From positions 930,001 to 994,000 of the forward strand of contig CP091735.1 in assembly GCA_022010015.1 (NCBI GenBank): DNA of 64,000 nucleotides. The letters run 5' to 3'. Source of the DNA: Clostridium sp. GTDB taxonomy: Bacteria > Bacillota_I > Bacilli_A > Acholeplasmatales > Anaeroplasmataceae. Below the pieces are notes generated by a model that worked only from the letters and a program-made list of their open reading frames with translations, searched no databases and was not told the origin of the DNA. Shown here piece after piece: positions 11,820 to 22,808 of this stretch (position 1 is the first letter of the stretch; each line of letters opens with the position of its first letter). A program made the translations under genes and the position numbers.

Positions 11820-13359
11820 ATGAAAAAAAGTTAAAAAAATTATTTTTTTATTCGTAGTATTTATGTTTATGAGTGTTTTAACACTTGCAAGCTGTGGTGA
11901 AACTACTGATAACTCATCAAATGGTGGAGAAACCCCAGTTGAGAGTACAAAACCAGCTGAAAGCACAAAACCAGTTGAAAGTACAAAGCCAGCTGAAAGC
12001 ACAAAACCAGTTGAAAGTACAAAACCAGTTGAAAGTACAAAATTAACTGATGAGCAAGTTAAAGCAAATTTTGATACATATGCAAAATCAGTAAGATTAT
12101 CAAAGGCTTCAATTAATGGAGTTATTAATTCTGTTGTAAATAGTGGTTCAACAGTTGCTCCTGGTGAAATTCTAGATAAGATTTCAATCCCTAATGCTAA
12201 AGCTTCTGCAACTAAGTATTTAAATAATGCTGTTGTTGATTCTCAAGATTTATATGCTTGGCAAAAGGATAAGGTCATTTATTTTGCATATGCTAGTGAT
12301 ACTGAAAAGGCAGCAGCTAAGGTTGATTTAGCAAAATTAGAGAATTTAGTTGGTAGTGTTGTAAGTACTACTCCTACTACTGATACGGATTATGTTGGAA
12401 TGATTTTATCACAAATGAAATTACCTGAGGATTTTGATGTTGATGGATTACTTTCTAAAATTACATTCACTGGTGATGATTTCACCTATAAGGATGGTTG
12501 GTTTACATTAAAGAATGAAAAGATTGTATCTTTAGTTACAGCATTATCTGATGGAAAAAAAACTGATGAGGTAACAGCAATGCTTGCTACTGTTTATTCA
12601 AAGCTAGAGATTAAGATTGGCTTTGATGGCGTTCATTTCACAGGCTTTAGTGTTGAATTTGATTCTCCTGAAAATCCTAATTTTGATGCAATTACCCATA
12701 TTAAGACTTCACTTGTAATTGATTATGAATATAATTTTGCTGTTGGTGGTGAATTTAAGTTTGATTTAAAGACTACTAATAAAGCAGGCACTATTGAAAT
12801 ATCTGTTATTAGTCTTGATGTTAAGGCTGATGGCTTAGGTGTTAGTGTTAATGCAAGAGTTAAAATGGAACAAGAAATGATGAAGATTGATGCTACACTT
12901 ACTGCTAAGGTTGACCAAAATGGTGTAACATTAAATGCTAGTGGAAATGTTGCAATGGGTGGTAAAGCAAATGATGATGGCGAAAACCAAACTATCGTTT
13001 ATGGTGATCCAGTTCCATTTAGTTTAGATTTAACTCTAAATAAATCAAAATTAGTTGTTTCTGCTAAGGTTAGCGGATTTGAAATTGTAAATGTAGATTT
13101 CACATTAAATAATTTTTATATTTGTATCTGGAAAAAAATAACAATGGATGTATCAATGTTTATTGCTCAAGGTGGAGATAGTAAAGCTGATTTTGATAAG
13201 ATAGTTATCGAGGGTACAACTAAGGATGCTACTATTCCTGCTGATGTAGTTGCATTAGAAACAGATGCAGCTGATGTTATTGATATGATTATGGGTGCAA
13301 TTTCAGGTGGTGGCAGTGATACTCCAAATCCTGAACCTGATACTGATATCACAAAGTAA
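11820..13359 (+). CDS. Surface lipoprotein with PVESTK repeats
   Basis: ATG 11820 follows AAGGAGG. The N-terminus is a lipoprotein signal: MKK, a hydrophobic core (IIFLFVVFMFMSVLTLA) and a lipobox ending LASC, so the mature protein starts at a lipid-modified Cys. Next come a Ser/Thr/Asn/Gly linker and six 6-residue repeats, P-(V/A)-E-S-T-K, encoded by 11935-12042; these act as a wall-spanning stalk. The body of ~430 residues is rich in Val, Asp, Thr and Lys with alternating hydrophobic patterns suggesting a beta-rich fold. It ends with an acidic PNPEPDTD tail. Function unknown. One break at the A runs near 11824-11840 is bridged. Confidence 0.75.
11935..12042 (+). repeat. Six in-frame 18-bp repeats in the lipoprotein gene
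   Basis: Six 18-base units encode P-V-E-S-T-K or P-A-E-S-T-K, in the order V, A, V, A, V, V. Such arrays can change copy number by slippage, altering the stalk length. Confidence 0.9.
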
Positions 13360-13368
13360 ATATTACGA

Positions 13369-13403
13369 AAAAGCCATTAGATTTTAATCTAATGGTTTTT
13401 TTC
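13369..13403. terminator. Bidirectional terminator between lipoprotein and MATE genes
   Basis: CCATTAGAT and ATCTAATGG form a perfect 9-bp stem, with A runs upstream and T runs downstream, so it can serve both converging genes. Confidence 0.85.
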
Positions 13404-13422
13404 TTTTGCTTTATAAATGTAT

Positions 13423-14857
13423 TTAACCATACCATAAAAGCATTATGCTTGTTGCAAATGTCCAAGCAAGAGGATCAGCAAATGTAAGACCAAGTAAGGA
13501 ATTTGCTTTTAGCATCTATAGTTATTGCTCCACCATTTAATAATGATGGGAGAATTAAACAAATTGAAGTTCTTGCAACTAATTCACCAACTCCGGCAAG
13601 AAACGGGAACAAGGCTTTACCAATTCCTTGAAGAGAATTTCTTAAAATGAATAACATTCCTAAAATAAAAATATAATGATAAATCACAATATAAATACAT
13701 ATTACCATAATGGATAGTTATATCATTTATTTTATCAGCTGAATAGAAGATATGTAAATAGAATCCATTAATTGTAAGTAACAAACCAATACCAGCAAAT
13801 ATAATATATTCAATGAAGCCTATGATGAAGGCTTCTGTTACACCTTTTTTAACTCTTTTTATTTCGTTTGCTCCATAATTTTGACCACAATATGATAGCA
13901 TTGCTGTACCTAGGGCATTGAACGGACACATTAAAAAATTATTTAGCTTTGTTGCGGCACCAAAGCCGTTTTGAGCGTAGGCCACAACCACTTCTCCAGA
14001 AGCATTTGTATCAAATTTAACAATTACAGATTGCATTACAATAAGACCGATACATAAAATAGAAAACTGGAATGCTAGTGGTAATCCTAGCTTTAAATGC
14101 TTTAGCATAAATGGCATATTTTTTTTGAAATCAGACTTGCAAGGACGATAATCCTTAAAATGATAGAACGTGTAGATAAAGCAAGCTATAGCTGATAAGG
14201 CTTGAGCAATAACTGTTGCGATTGCTGCTCCACTTACCCCCCATTTAAAGACAGCTATAAATAGCAGGTCAAGTACAATATTTAAAATTGTGGAAATTAT
14301 TAAAAAAATATTAAAGGTGTTAATGAATCTCCAATGCTTCTTAAAAAAATGAACAAATCAGATTATAGAATATTTGGGCAATGGTACCAATAAAAATTAT
14401 CAGAACATAGATGTATGCTGATTTGTAAATTTCGTTTTGAACTGGTTCATTAGATTTTGATAGACCAATAACCTTTAATAAGGGATTAACACTAAGACAA
14501 GCTATAACTGTAAGAATAATACTTATATATAATGATAGCTTTATTTGCATTGCAAACGATTTTCTTATGCCATCTTTATCCCTTTGACCAACGCTATTAG
14601 AAGTTATTACAGAGAATCCAGCAGTACAGCCAAAAGCAAATTGTAAGACAATGAATACGATATTTCCGGTGTTGTTTACACCAGCAACCTGATTTTCATT
14701 TAAATATTGTCCACAAATTGCAGCATCAGCTATTGTGTAAATTTGTTGAAATAAATAGCTTAAGAGAATAGGAATTGAAAAGAAGACAATAACCTTCCAA
14801 ATACTTCCTTTTGTTAAATCTATCGGTTTAAATAAGGATTTTTAGTTTATTTAGCAT
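13423..14857 (-). CDS. MATE family exporter (second copy)
   Basis: Read on the minus strand from ATG 14857 after AAGGAG. The reconstructed protein of about 455 residues begins MLNKLKSLFKPIDLTKGSIWK and has MATE signatures LFQQIYTIADAAICGQYL and, in the second half, AYAQNGFGAATKLNNF and SYCGQNYGANEIKR. Twelve hydrophobic helices. It ends ADPLAWTFATSIMLLWYG. Breaks occur near 14840, 14340, 14130, 13660 and 13500. It differs from the MATE gene at 5132, so this is a paralogue rather than a duplication. Substrate unknown. Confidence 0.82.
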
Positions 14858-15012
14858 TAATAAAAAAACTCCTTTTTTTATAATTTTTTTGCATAAAAAA
14901 ATTATAAATCAAATTTATAACTTGTAAATATGAAAATGATTTCATTTATTAAAATATTTTTGTTGTATTATTAATTCAATATGGTAAAATATTTTTTTAA
15001 GGATGTGATCCT

Positions 15013-16291
15013 ATGTTAAAAAAAGTTAAAAAAATCTCTTTTTAAAGCAATCTATAATGATATGCTTCTTGAGGTATTATGCTTTTTTTATATTTTTCAT
15101 TTTAGCATTTTTGCTTTGAAAGACCTAGTAGTGTATTTTATGGCTATTATAAAATAATTATCAACAAATCTATTTTTATTAACTGACTATATTGCAATTG
15201 CAGGACTTGGAGCAACATTTTTAAATGCTGCGAGTATTATGCTTTTTAATTTAATTATGCTAAAGCTTATGAAGATAAGGATAAATGGTCCGATATTTGC
15301 AGGCTTTATAATGATATTAGGCTTCTCTTTTTTTGGTAAAAAAATATTTTTTTAATACCCTACCGATATATTTAGGAATATTCATTTATTCAAAAATGAA
15401 AAGAACACATTTTAGAAACTATATTATTTCTCTTTTATTTTCTACGGGAATATCGCCACTAGTAAGCTACACAATGTTTTCTTTTCCTTTCTATATAGGA
15501 TTACCACTCGGAATAATTGTTGGTATATTGGTTGGAATTTTAATACCAACAATATCTAGCCATACAATCTTATTTCATAAGGGCTATAATTTATATAATA
15601 CGGGATTTGCTCTTGGTATTATTTCAGTTACCTTTTATGCTATTTATTTAGGCTTTAATATTAAGGTTGAAACGGTTATGCATATTTGTAATGATTATCA
15701 TAATATTTTTACTATATTTGTTAATAGGTATATCTCTTGCATTTATTGTTCTTTCCTTTATAACTGATAAAATAGTTATTATTGAATATTATGATAAAAT
15801 TGCTCCAAAATCTGGTAGATTAGTTACAGATTTTTATAAATGATGCTGGAATAGCACCAGTTTTTATTTAACTTTGGTAGTATAGGCTTAGTTTCACTTT
15901 TTATTTATTTGGTTATTTAAAATAGATTTAAATGGTGCAACATTTGGAAGTATTCTAGCAATTATGGGCTTTGCAAGCTATGGTCTTCATTTAAGAAATG
16001 CTATCCCGATTTGGATAGGGGCATTAATAGCTATTGTGCTAAGAAAATCTAGCTTTTCATCTGTTAGCGTAGTGATGGCATTTTTCTTTGCAACGGGACT
16101 TGCACCTATAAGTGGAAAAATATGGCTTCTTTTATGGAATATTAGCTGGCTTTCTACATATAATGATAACACCACTTATGCTGGGATTTCAGGGTGGATT
16201 TGATTTATATAATAATGGCTTTAGTGCCGGCTTTGTGGCAATTTTAATTGTCAATATCAAGGATGCATTAACATTTAAGGAGGAATTTTAA
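15013..16291 (+). CDS. DUF1576 family membrane protein
   Basis: The reconstructed protein of about 425 residues has 10-12 hydrophobic segments with repeated Gly-rich helices. The two halves look alike: TFLNAASIMLFNLIML with GPIFAGFIMILGFSFFGKN, versus GATFGSILAIMGFASYG with LHLRNAIPIWIGA and LGFQGGFDLYNNGFSAGFVA. This matches the DUF1576 pattern, an uncharacterised integral membrane family of Firmicutes that I infer to be a transporter from its inverted-repeat look. Breaks near 15022, 15040, 15085, 15150, 15345, 15720, 15835, 15895 and 16140 are bridged. The following ATG starts one base after its stop, so translation is coupled. Confidence 0.7.
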
Positions 16292-16598
16292 ATGAATTTA
16301 CAGGAGCATAAAAAGTGCTGTAAGATAGTTGATGAAATTATGCTTTATCTTTGTTTAAAAAAAGAAAAAAATTAAGGAGATAAATATAAAATATAAGGAA
16401 AAATGATAAAAAGTACATTTATAGAATTTGAGGTATTAAATTGTCCATATGATTTAGCATTAATGCTAAAGTCTAAGCTTGCTCCTCATCATGAACGTCA
16501 ATATGAAGGCTTTGGCTGGGAGCTTATGGGTGATGGTGATTTTTGATGAGCTTGAAATTGCTGGTGGTTTAATTGATAGTCTAGATATTTCTTTTTAA
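16292..16598 (+). CDS. Small hypothetical protein coupled to DUF1576
   Basis: ATG 16292 directly abuts the DUF1576 stop. The reconstructed protein of ~100 residues begins MNLQEHKKCCKIVDEIMLYL and contains IEFEVLNCPYDLALML, ERQYEGFGWELMGDGD and LEIAGGLIDSLDI. No membrane segment. It looks like a cytoplasmic accessory protein of the DUF1576 membrane partner. Breaks occur near 16360, 16400 and 16541. Confidence 0.55.
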
Positions 16599-16633
16599 TG
16601 ATAATTTTGTTAAAATAATTATGGTGAGAAGTT

Positions 16634-17268
16634 ATGAATAAAAAAATAAAGTTACAGCAATTATACTTATAGCAATAGGCTTTTTAATAGGCTTTATAAT
16701 TAATATTGTTTTACTAGCAAAAAGATTTTTGCTCCTCTTAGAATAGATATTACTATTAGAGATTTCTTTTTTATAATATAAGAGGTCAAAAGTATGGAGT
16801 AATATATTGGACCTTTAGAATACTAACAGAATGTGGTTTTTTTATATGTTATAGTTGGAATTTGGCTTATTTTTTTCAGTTTTAGTTAAATTTGATAGAA
16901 GAAGCTTAATGCTTGGTGGTGGTTCGTTAGTTGTTTGGCTTATTAATACCATCTTAAAGCTTTGTTTTTTTAAGGACAAGACCAGATGAATCATTAAGAT
17001 GGATGCTAGAAACATCATCATCATTTCCAAGTGGACATTCGATGTCTGCTGCATTTTTTTATATGTAATGCTTACTTATTACATTCTTAATTCTAATAGA
17101 AGCAAAAAAATTAAAATTAGCTTTAGTATTTTATTTTTAGTCACACTAGTTATTGTTTTAGTTTCAAGAATGGTTTTAGGAGTACATTATTTCACTGATG
17201 TTTTAGCAGGTTTTAACTACGGAGTAATGTGTAGTGGAATTGCTATAATCATAGATGAAAAAAACTAA
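16634..17268 (+). CDS. PAP2-superfamily phosphatase
   Basis: A lipid-phosphate or undecaprenyl-diphosphate type phosphatase, membrane embedded. The reconstructed protein of ~205 residues has the three PAP2 motifs in order: KLCFFRTRPDES (KX6RP-like), FPSGHSMSAAFF (PSGH), and SRMVLGVHYFTDVLAG (SRX5HX3D). Six hydrophobic helices. Catalytic His residues are in motifs 2 and 3. The substrate could be phosphatidic acid or undecaprenyl diphosphate; the sequence does not decide. Breaks near 16645, 16725, 16775, 16845, 16875, 16970 and 17055. Confidence 0.85.
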
Positions 17269-17358
17269 AAAAAGAGAAATTTTATGTTTTTTTGAGGAAT
17301 GTATTTTTTTAAGGAAAGCAAGTAATAAAAAGATTAGGTTTGAAGTTATAAAAAAATA

Positions 17359-17387
17359 TTGTTTTTTTAGTTGATTTATACTATAAT
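17359..17387 (+). promoter_or_regulatory. Promoter for the aldolase gene
   Basis: TTGTTT at 17359-17364 and TATAAT at 17382-17387 are 17 bases apart, with AGGAGG following at 17419. Confidence 0.5.
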
Positions 17388-17433
17388 AGTAGTTGAGGAA
17401 AATCGTTTTAAAAAAATAGGAGGAAAGATTTTT

Positions 17434-18302
17434 ATGCCATTAGTTAATGCAAAAAGAAATGATGGAAAAAGGCTCGTGAGGGTCATTATGCTGTTGGAGC
17501 ATTTAATATTAATAATTTGGAGTGGACAAAGGCTATATTACAAACTGCAGAGGAGTTACATGCACCTGTAATGCTTGGTGTTAGTGAAGGTGCTAATAAA
17601 TATATGACTGGTTATTTAGTTGTTGCTGAAATGGTTAAAGCAATGATTAAAACCTTAAATATTACAGTACCAGTTGCTCTACATCTAGATCATGGAACAT
17701 ATGAAGGAGCTAAGAAGGCTTTAGCTGCTGGTTATTCTTCTGTTATGTTTGATGGAAGTAAATATCCAATTGATGAAAACATTGAAAAGACAAAGGAAAT
17801 CGTTGAGCTTGCAAAGCAGTATAACGCATCTGTTGAAGCTGAGGTAGGTGCTATCGGTGGTGAAGAGGATGGCGTTAAGGGTAATGGTGAGCTTGCTGAT
17901 CCAAATCAATGTAAGGTTGTTGCTGATTGTGGAATTGATATGCTTGCTGCAGGAATTGGTAATATTCATGGTGTTTATCCTGCTAACTGGAAGGGCTTAA
18001 ATTTTGATGTTTTAGCTGCAATTAAAGCAAAATGTGGAGATATGCCACTTGTACTTCATGGTGGAACAGGTATTCCTGAGGATATGATTAAAAAGGCTAT
18101 TAGCTTAGGTGTTTGCAAGATTAATGTTAATACTGAATGTCAAATAGCATTTGCTAAGGCTACTAGATTATATATTGAAGAAGGCAAGGATCATGAAAAG
18201 AAAGGCTTTGATCCTCGTAAGCTTTTAGCACCTGGTGCTGAGGCTATTAAGGAAACAGTTAAACAAAAGATGGAAATGTTTGGCTGCATTAATAAAGCCT
18301 AA
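17434..18302 (+). CDS. fba: Class II fructose-bisphosphate aldolase
   Basis: This enzyme cleaves fructose 1,6-bisphosphate to the two triose phosphates in glycolysis, using a zinc ion. ATG 17434 follows AGGAGG. The ~288-residue protein starts MPLVNAKEM, then GAFNINNLEW. Metal and active-site segments are present: PVALHLDHGTYE, VMFDGSKYPIDENI, EAEVGAIGGEEDGV, GIGNIHGVYP, LVLHGGTGIPED and KINVNTECQIAF. Breaks near 17448 and 17470 only. It has its own promoter and terminator. Confidence 0.95.
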
Positions 18303-18309
18303 ATTTAAT

Positions 18310-18340
18310 AAGCCCTATTTTTATATAGGGCTATTTTTTT
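18310..18340 (+). terminator. Rho-independent terminator after fba
   Basis: AGCCCTAT and ATAGGGCT stem followed by ATTTTTTT. Confidence 0.85.
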
Positions 18341-18359
18341 ATAAAAAGGAAGTATTATT

Positions 18360-18755
18360 ATGTGGGAAGTAAAAAAACCTGTATATGGAGATCAAATTAG
18401 AGTTAATCGAGGATTATATGCTCATCATGGAATTTATGCAAGTGACGATTGTGTTATTCATTTTGCAGCTAAGGATGCAAATAATGAGCTTGATCCATCA
18501 AAAGCTAAAATAATTACTACCTCACTTGCCGATTTTTTAAAGGGTGGTGTATGTGAGGTGAGATGCTATACTAAAGAAGAATTAGCTAAAAAAAGGAGTC
18601 CTCAGGATATAGTTAATTATGCTATGTCATGCCTTGGTAGAGGTGGCTATAATTTAGTTACAAACAATTGTGAGCATTTTTCTAATGAATGTGCTTTTGG
18701 AGAAAAAACAAGTGATCAGGTTTCAAATATTTTAAGGCTATTTGGAGGCAATTAA
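18360..18755 (+). CDS. LRAT-domain (NlpC/P60 superfamily) protein
   Basis: The intact 131-residue protein carries the lecithin:retinol-acyltransferase fold signature: YAHHGIYASDDCVIHF supplies the His pair and NNCEHFSNEC supplies the catalytic Cys near residue 100. Such small cytoplasmic proteins are thiol acyltransferases or hydrolases acting on lipids; the bacterial substrate is unknown. No signal peptide. Its stop shares a base with the start of the ROK kinase gene (TAATG), so the two are co-translated. Confidence 0.8.
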   Translation: MWEVKKPVYGDQIRVNRGLYAHHGIYASDDCVIHFAAKDANNELDPSKAKIITTSLADFLKGGVCEVRCYTKEELAKKRSPQDIVNYAMSCLGRGGYNLVTNNCEHFSNECAFGEKTSDQVSNILRLFGGN

Positions 18756-19660
18756 TGAAAATTGGTGTTGATATTGGTGGAACACAAGTAAAAAAATTGG
18801 TTTTTGTTAATAATTTAGATATTATTTATAAATATGCAATTAATACAAATAAAGAAACTTTATTTAGTGATATTGCTGATTCAATTAAAATTGAATTAAA
18901 GAAGCTTAATTTAGAAGAAGCGGATATTGAAGGTATTGGTTTTTGGCTTACCAGGTAATGTAATAGATGGTTATATTAATTTTTTTACCAAATGTAGGTA
19001 TCAAAAAAATTATGATATTTATGAAACTATGATGAAATATTTTCCTGGTGTTAAGCTTGCTAGTGGTAATGATGCAACTGTAGCTGCTCTTGGCGAGAGT
19101 ATGATTAATCATTTAGATAATGCGGTTTTTGTAACTCTTGGTACAGGTGTTGGTGGTGGTATTGTCATTAATGGTGAGGTTATTTATGGTGTTCATGGTG
19201 CAAGTGGTGAGTTTGGCCATATGCGTGTAGATGAAAAGCATTTATATCATTGTACCTGTGGAAGAGATGGTTGCTTGGAGACAATTGCTTCTGCAACTGG
19301 CTTTGTTAGACTTGCAAATGAATATTTACCTCAATATCCTGATAGTGTTTTAAATAAAATGCCTAAATTTAGCTGTAAGGATGTAATAGATGGAGCTAAG
19401 GAACAGGATTTATTATGTCTTAAGGTTTTTAATGAGGCTTGTGATGCTTTAGGTAAGGCCTTGGCAGGTGTAGCTGTAGTTGTTGATCCTGATTGTTTTA
19501 TTATTGGTGGTGGTGTCAGCAAGGCAGGCGATTTTTTGCTTGAAGGAATAAATGAGGCTTTTTAAAAAAATATGCTCATTATGCTGTAAGAGATATTTCC
19601 TTTAAATTAGCAACATTAGGAAATGATGCAGGTATCTTAGGGGCTGCCTTGCTTTTATGA
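18755..19660 (+). CDS. ROK family sugar kinase (glucokinase-like)
   Basis: Phosphorylates glucose or a related hexose with ATP. The reconstructed protein of ~300 residues begins MKIGVDIGGTQVK (phosphate-1 motif), has FGLPGNV, NDATVAALGE, VTLGTGVGGGIVING, and the ROK zinc site GEFGHMRV then CTCGRDGCLE, and ends in IIGGGVSKAG. Breaks near 18795, 18942, 18983, 19006 and 19565. Glucokinase is the likeliest activity; a fructo- or N-acetyl-hexosamine kinase is possible. Confidence 0.85.
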
Positions 19661-20399
19661 GTAAATTTAAAGCTTTAGGAACTAAGGTATATAAGCCGGA
19701 AATATTAATATGTCCATTTTGTAATAGTAAATTAATTTATAAGCATACAGTTAGTAATAAAATTATTCAATTTTCATCAGGTAAGAAGTTTCATATAAGA
19801 AATTTAGGATATGGCTGCCCAAAGTGTAATGATGGTAGAATATATTCTTCATCAACGGCTGCCAAAATGGCCTTTAAGGGCTATACTTATTCTACAAAGA
19901 TTATAGGGTTTCTATTTTGTATTCTAAGGAAATAGGATTATCTAGATACAATATAGCCTCTAACCTACTTAAGGCAAATATTATTATTTCTGATCGTCAT
20001 GTTGATAATATTTATAATTACTTTAAAAAAATATTTAGATGCAAATTATGACGATATAATTGATAAGGAATATAATGAAATGATTAATGAATATGGTAAA
20101 ATATGCATATCCATTGATATGGTTGGGATTTCTTATAAAATTGGTGAAGGAAATTTAGCTAGAATAATCTGCATAAGAAATTATTTTTAACAATAATGTT
20201 TTAGGGTTTTTATATGCTTGATTTTGTTGATGAAAAAAAGCAGATGCATTAGAAGAAAAAAAGAATTTTTAGATAAGTATCTAAATAATCCTAAAATTAA
20301 ATGTGTTATTACCATTCGAAGAATATTTCCTTTTTTTATAGATTGATAAAACAAATGCTACCAAATGGTACAATTTTATTGGAATTTGCTAAGTTTTAA
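19657..20399 (+). CDS. Zinc-ribbon protein, transposase-like (uncertain)
   Basis: ATG 19657 overlaps the ROK stop (ATGA). The reconstructed protein of ~245 residues begins with a double zinc ribbon: ICPFCNSKL, then GYGCPKCNDG. It continues with ISDRHVDNIYNYFKKY, MINEYGKICISIDMVG and a C-terminal LPNGTILLEFAKF. The layout (zinc ribbon, helical segment, acidic motifs) resembles degenerate transposases of some Firmicutes, but I see neither inverted repeats nor a full DDE motif. The 4-base overlap with a kinase gene argues for an operon gene rather than an insertion element. Breaks near 19915, 20028, 20185, 20235, 20255 and 20335. Confidence 0.45.
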
Positions 20400-20440
20400 G
20401 AAAAAAACAGTAAATATTATTTTATTTTGTAAGAAATATC

Positions 20441-20470
20441 TTGAATTTTTATTTCAAAATATGGTATTAT
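20441..20470 (+). promoter_or_regulatory. Promoter for Lrp-type regulator
   Basis: TTGAAT at 20441 and TATTAT at 20465, 18 bases apart, 22 bases before ATG 20493. Confidence 0.5.
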
Positions 20471-20492
20471 TCTTTATGAAAGGTGTGAAAAT

Positions 20493-20960
20493 ATGGTTGA
20501 ATTAGATGAATACGATAAAAAGATTATTATGAATATGCAAGAGGATGCCTCTATATCTAATAAGGATTTAGCCGAAAAAAATAGGACTTGCCCCATCTTC
20601 ATGTTTATTAAGAGTTAAAAAAATTTAAAGGAACAAGGTATTATTAAAAAAATAGTTCCTATTGTCGATGAGCGTCAATTAGGATATGAGGTTATTGCCT
20701 TTGCAAAGGTTGACATTAAGCCTATGACTCATGATACGACAGAGCAATTTATAAATGCTGTATCAACTATTCCTCAAATTGTTGAATGCTATACTATCAC
20801 TGGTGATGGTTGCTTCCTTGTTAAAATTGTAGCTAAGGATTTAGTTGATTATCGTAATTTCGTTTTAGATAAGCTTACTTCAATTCCATTTGTAAGTGAT
20901 GTTGATACATCAATGGTTGTTGGGGTTGAAAAGCAAACTTATTCAGTTCCAATTGAATAA
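20493..20960 (+). CDS. Lrp/AsnC family transcriptional regulator
   Basis: A small DNA-binding, ligand-sensing regulator. N-terminal winged helix-turn-helix: MVELDEYDKKIIMNMQED, SNKDLAEKIGLAPSSCLLRV, then LKEQGIIKKIVPIVD. The C-terminal RAM (ligand-binding) domain contains ECYTITGDGCFLVKI and ends in an SMVVG strand. About 155 residues, family size. Breaks near 20575 and 20615. It stands alone with its own promoter and terminator; the regulated genes and effector (commonly an amino acid) are unknown. Confidence 0.88.
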
Positions 20961-20961
20961 T

Positions 20962-20986
20962 AAAAAGAGCCTAGGCTCTTTTTTTA
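20962..20986 (+). terminator. Terminator after Lrp-type regulator
   Basis: AAAGAGCC and GGCTCTTT with a two-base TA loop, then T run. Confidence 0.8.
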
Positions 20987-21045
20987 CGCATTTCATTTTT
21001 TTTAAATTTTTTCATATGATATAATCATATATGGAGGATTTAATT

Positions 21046-22806
21046 ATGTTTAAAAAGATTTATTAAATATTATACACCACATAAGGTGATTTTTATATTC
21101 GATATGCTAGCCAGTCTTGGTATATCGATTGTTGGTATGGTTTATCCAATTATTACAAGAAAGATGATTAATACCTTTATACCTAATAGACAAAATGAAT
21201 TTTATTGTTATTTTTTTGGTTTGGTATTGTTGGGATGTTATATAATTAGAATGCTACTTCGCTATTTTGTTCAATATTATGGACATGTTATGGGTGTTAA
21301 AATGCAAGCACAAATGCGAAGAGAAATGTTTTTCATTTAGAACAATTACCTTATTCGTACTATGATAATCATGAAACTGGAAGAATAATGTCAAGAATGA
21401 CTAATGATTTGATGGATATATCAGAGCTTGCTCATCATGGTCCTGAAAATATTTTAATTTGTGGTCTTACAATTATTTTATCCTTAAGCTATTTATTTAC
21501 AATAAATTGGAAGCTAACATTAATTATTATGGCTGTTATTCCTTTAATGATCGTTGTTTCTTTAATAATGCGTAAGAGAATGAATAATGCTTTTATGGAA
21601 AGTAGAGTAGCAACTGCTTCAATTAATGCTGCTTTAGAAAGCTCTATTACGGGAATCAGAGTGACAAAAGCTTTTACTAACGAGGCCTTAGAACAAGAAA
21701 AGTTTGAGGTTGGAAATAAAGAATTTGTAGAGGCTAGAAGAAAATCATATAAGGCAATGGGACAATTTTTCTTCATCAACAAGCTTTGTAACGGATATTT
21801 TTTTAATGTTATTTTTTGTTACTTGCTGGTGGAATATTCTTATATCATGGTGAAATTGATTTTTGCTGATTTTTAGTGGATTTATTGTATCCATTGGTGT
21901 TTTTATTACGCCACTTACAACCTTAATTAATTTTGTTGAGCAATATGAACAAGGAGTTACTGGATTTAAAAGATTTATTGAGATAATCGATGAAAAGCCT
22001 GAGGAAGAATCTATAAATGCAATGCCTCATGAAATAAATGGAATGGTAGATTTTAAGGATGTTTCATTTAGTTATAATGAAGAGTCAGGAGTATTGAATC
22101 ATATTAATCTGCATGTTGATAAGGGGGAAATTTTGGCTCTTGTTGGACCATCTGGTGGTGGTAAAACCACAATTTGTCATTTGATTCCCAATTTTTATAA
22201 GGCTAACTCTGGTGAAATATTAATAGATGGTATAAATGTTAATGATTATACATTTTCTTCACTTAGAAGTCAAATAGGTATTGTTCAGCAGGATGTTTTT
22301 TTATTTAATGGAACCATTAAAGAAAATATTTTATATGGACGTTTAGGGGCAACAGATGAAGAGGTATATGACGCAGCAAAAAGTGCTAATATTCATGATT
22401 ACATAATGTCTTTACCACAGGGCTATGATACGCCTATTGGTGAACGTGGTGTTAGGTTATCTGGTGGTCAGAAGCAAAGATTATCTATTGCCCGTGTTTT
22501 CTTAAAAGATCCTAAGATTTTGATATTGGATGAAGCAACTAGTGCTTTAGATAATACTACGGAGATATTGATTCAAAAGGCTCTAGATTCTTTATGTAGG
22601 GGCCGTACTACCTTTGTAGTTGCCCATAGATTATCGACAATTAAAAATGCTACAAGAATTTGCGTGGTATCTAAGGGTGAAATAATTGAAAGTGGTAGTC
22701 ATAATGAGCTTATTAGTAAGAACGGAGCTTACAAGGCTTTATATGATGCACAATTTAAAAAAATAAAGAGGATATATTCTTAGATGAAACCTTTAAGGAG
22801 GCCTAA
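21046..22806 (+). CDS. ABC exporter, fused membrane-ATPase half-transporter
   Basis: ATG 21046 follows GGAGG. Reconstructed length is about 580 residues, standard for MsbA/BmrA-like half-exporters. Six N-terminal helices (residues ~1-310), including the coupling segment [20 protein letters not shown]. The ATPase domain has [10 protein letters not shown] (Walker A), a [16 protein letters not shown]-loop region, [14 protein letters not shown] (signature), [12 protein letters not shown] (Walker B) and VAHRLST (H-loop). Breaks near 21055, 21215, 21335, 21800, 21870 and 22757. It probably works as a homodimer; substrate unknown. The next gene starts three bases after its stop. Confidence 0.88.
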
Positions 22807-22808
22807 TT

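Noticed and set aside
13167..13352. Minus-strand frame inside the lipoprotein gene
   Set aside because: It is an antisense shadow of a clearly coding region and has no ribosome site.
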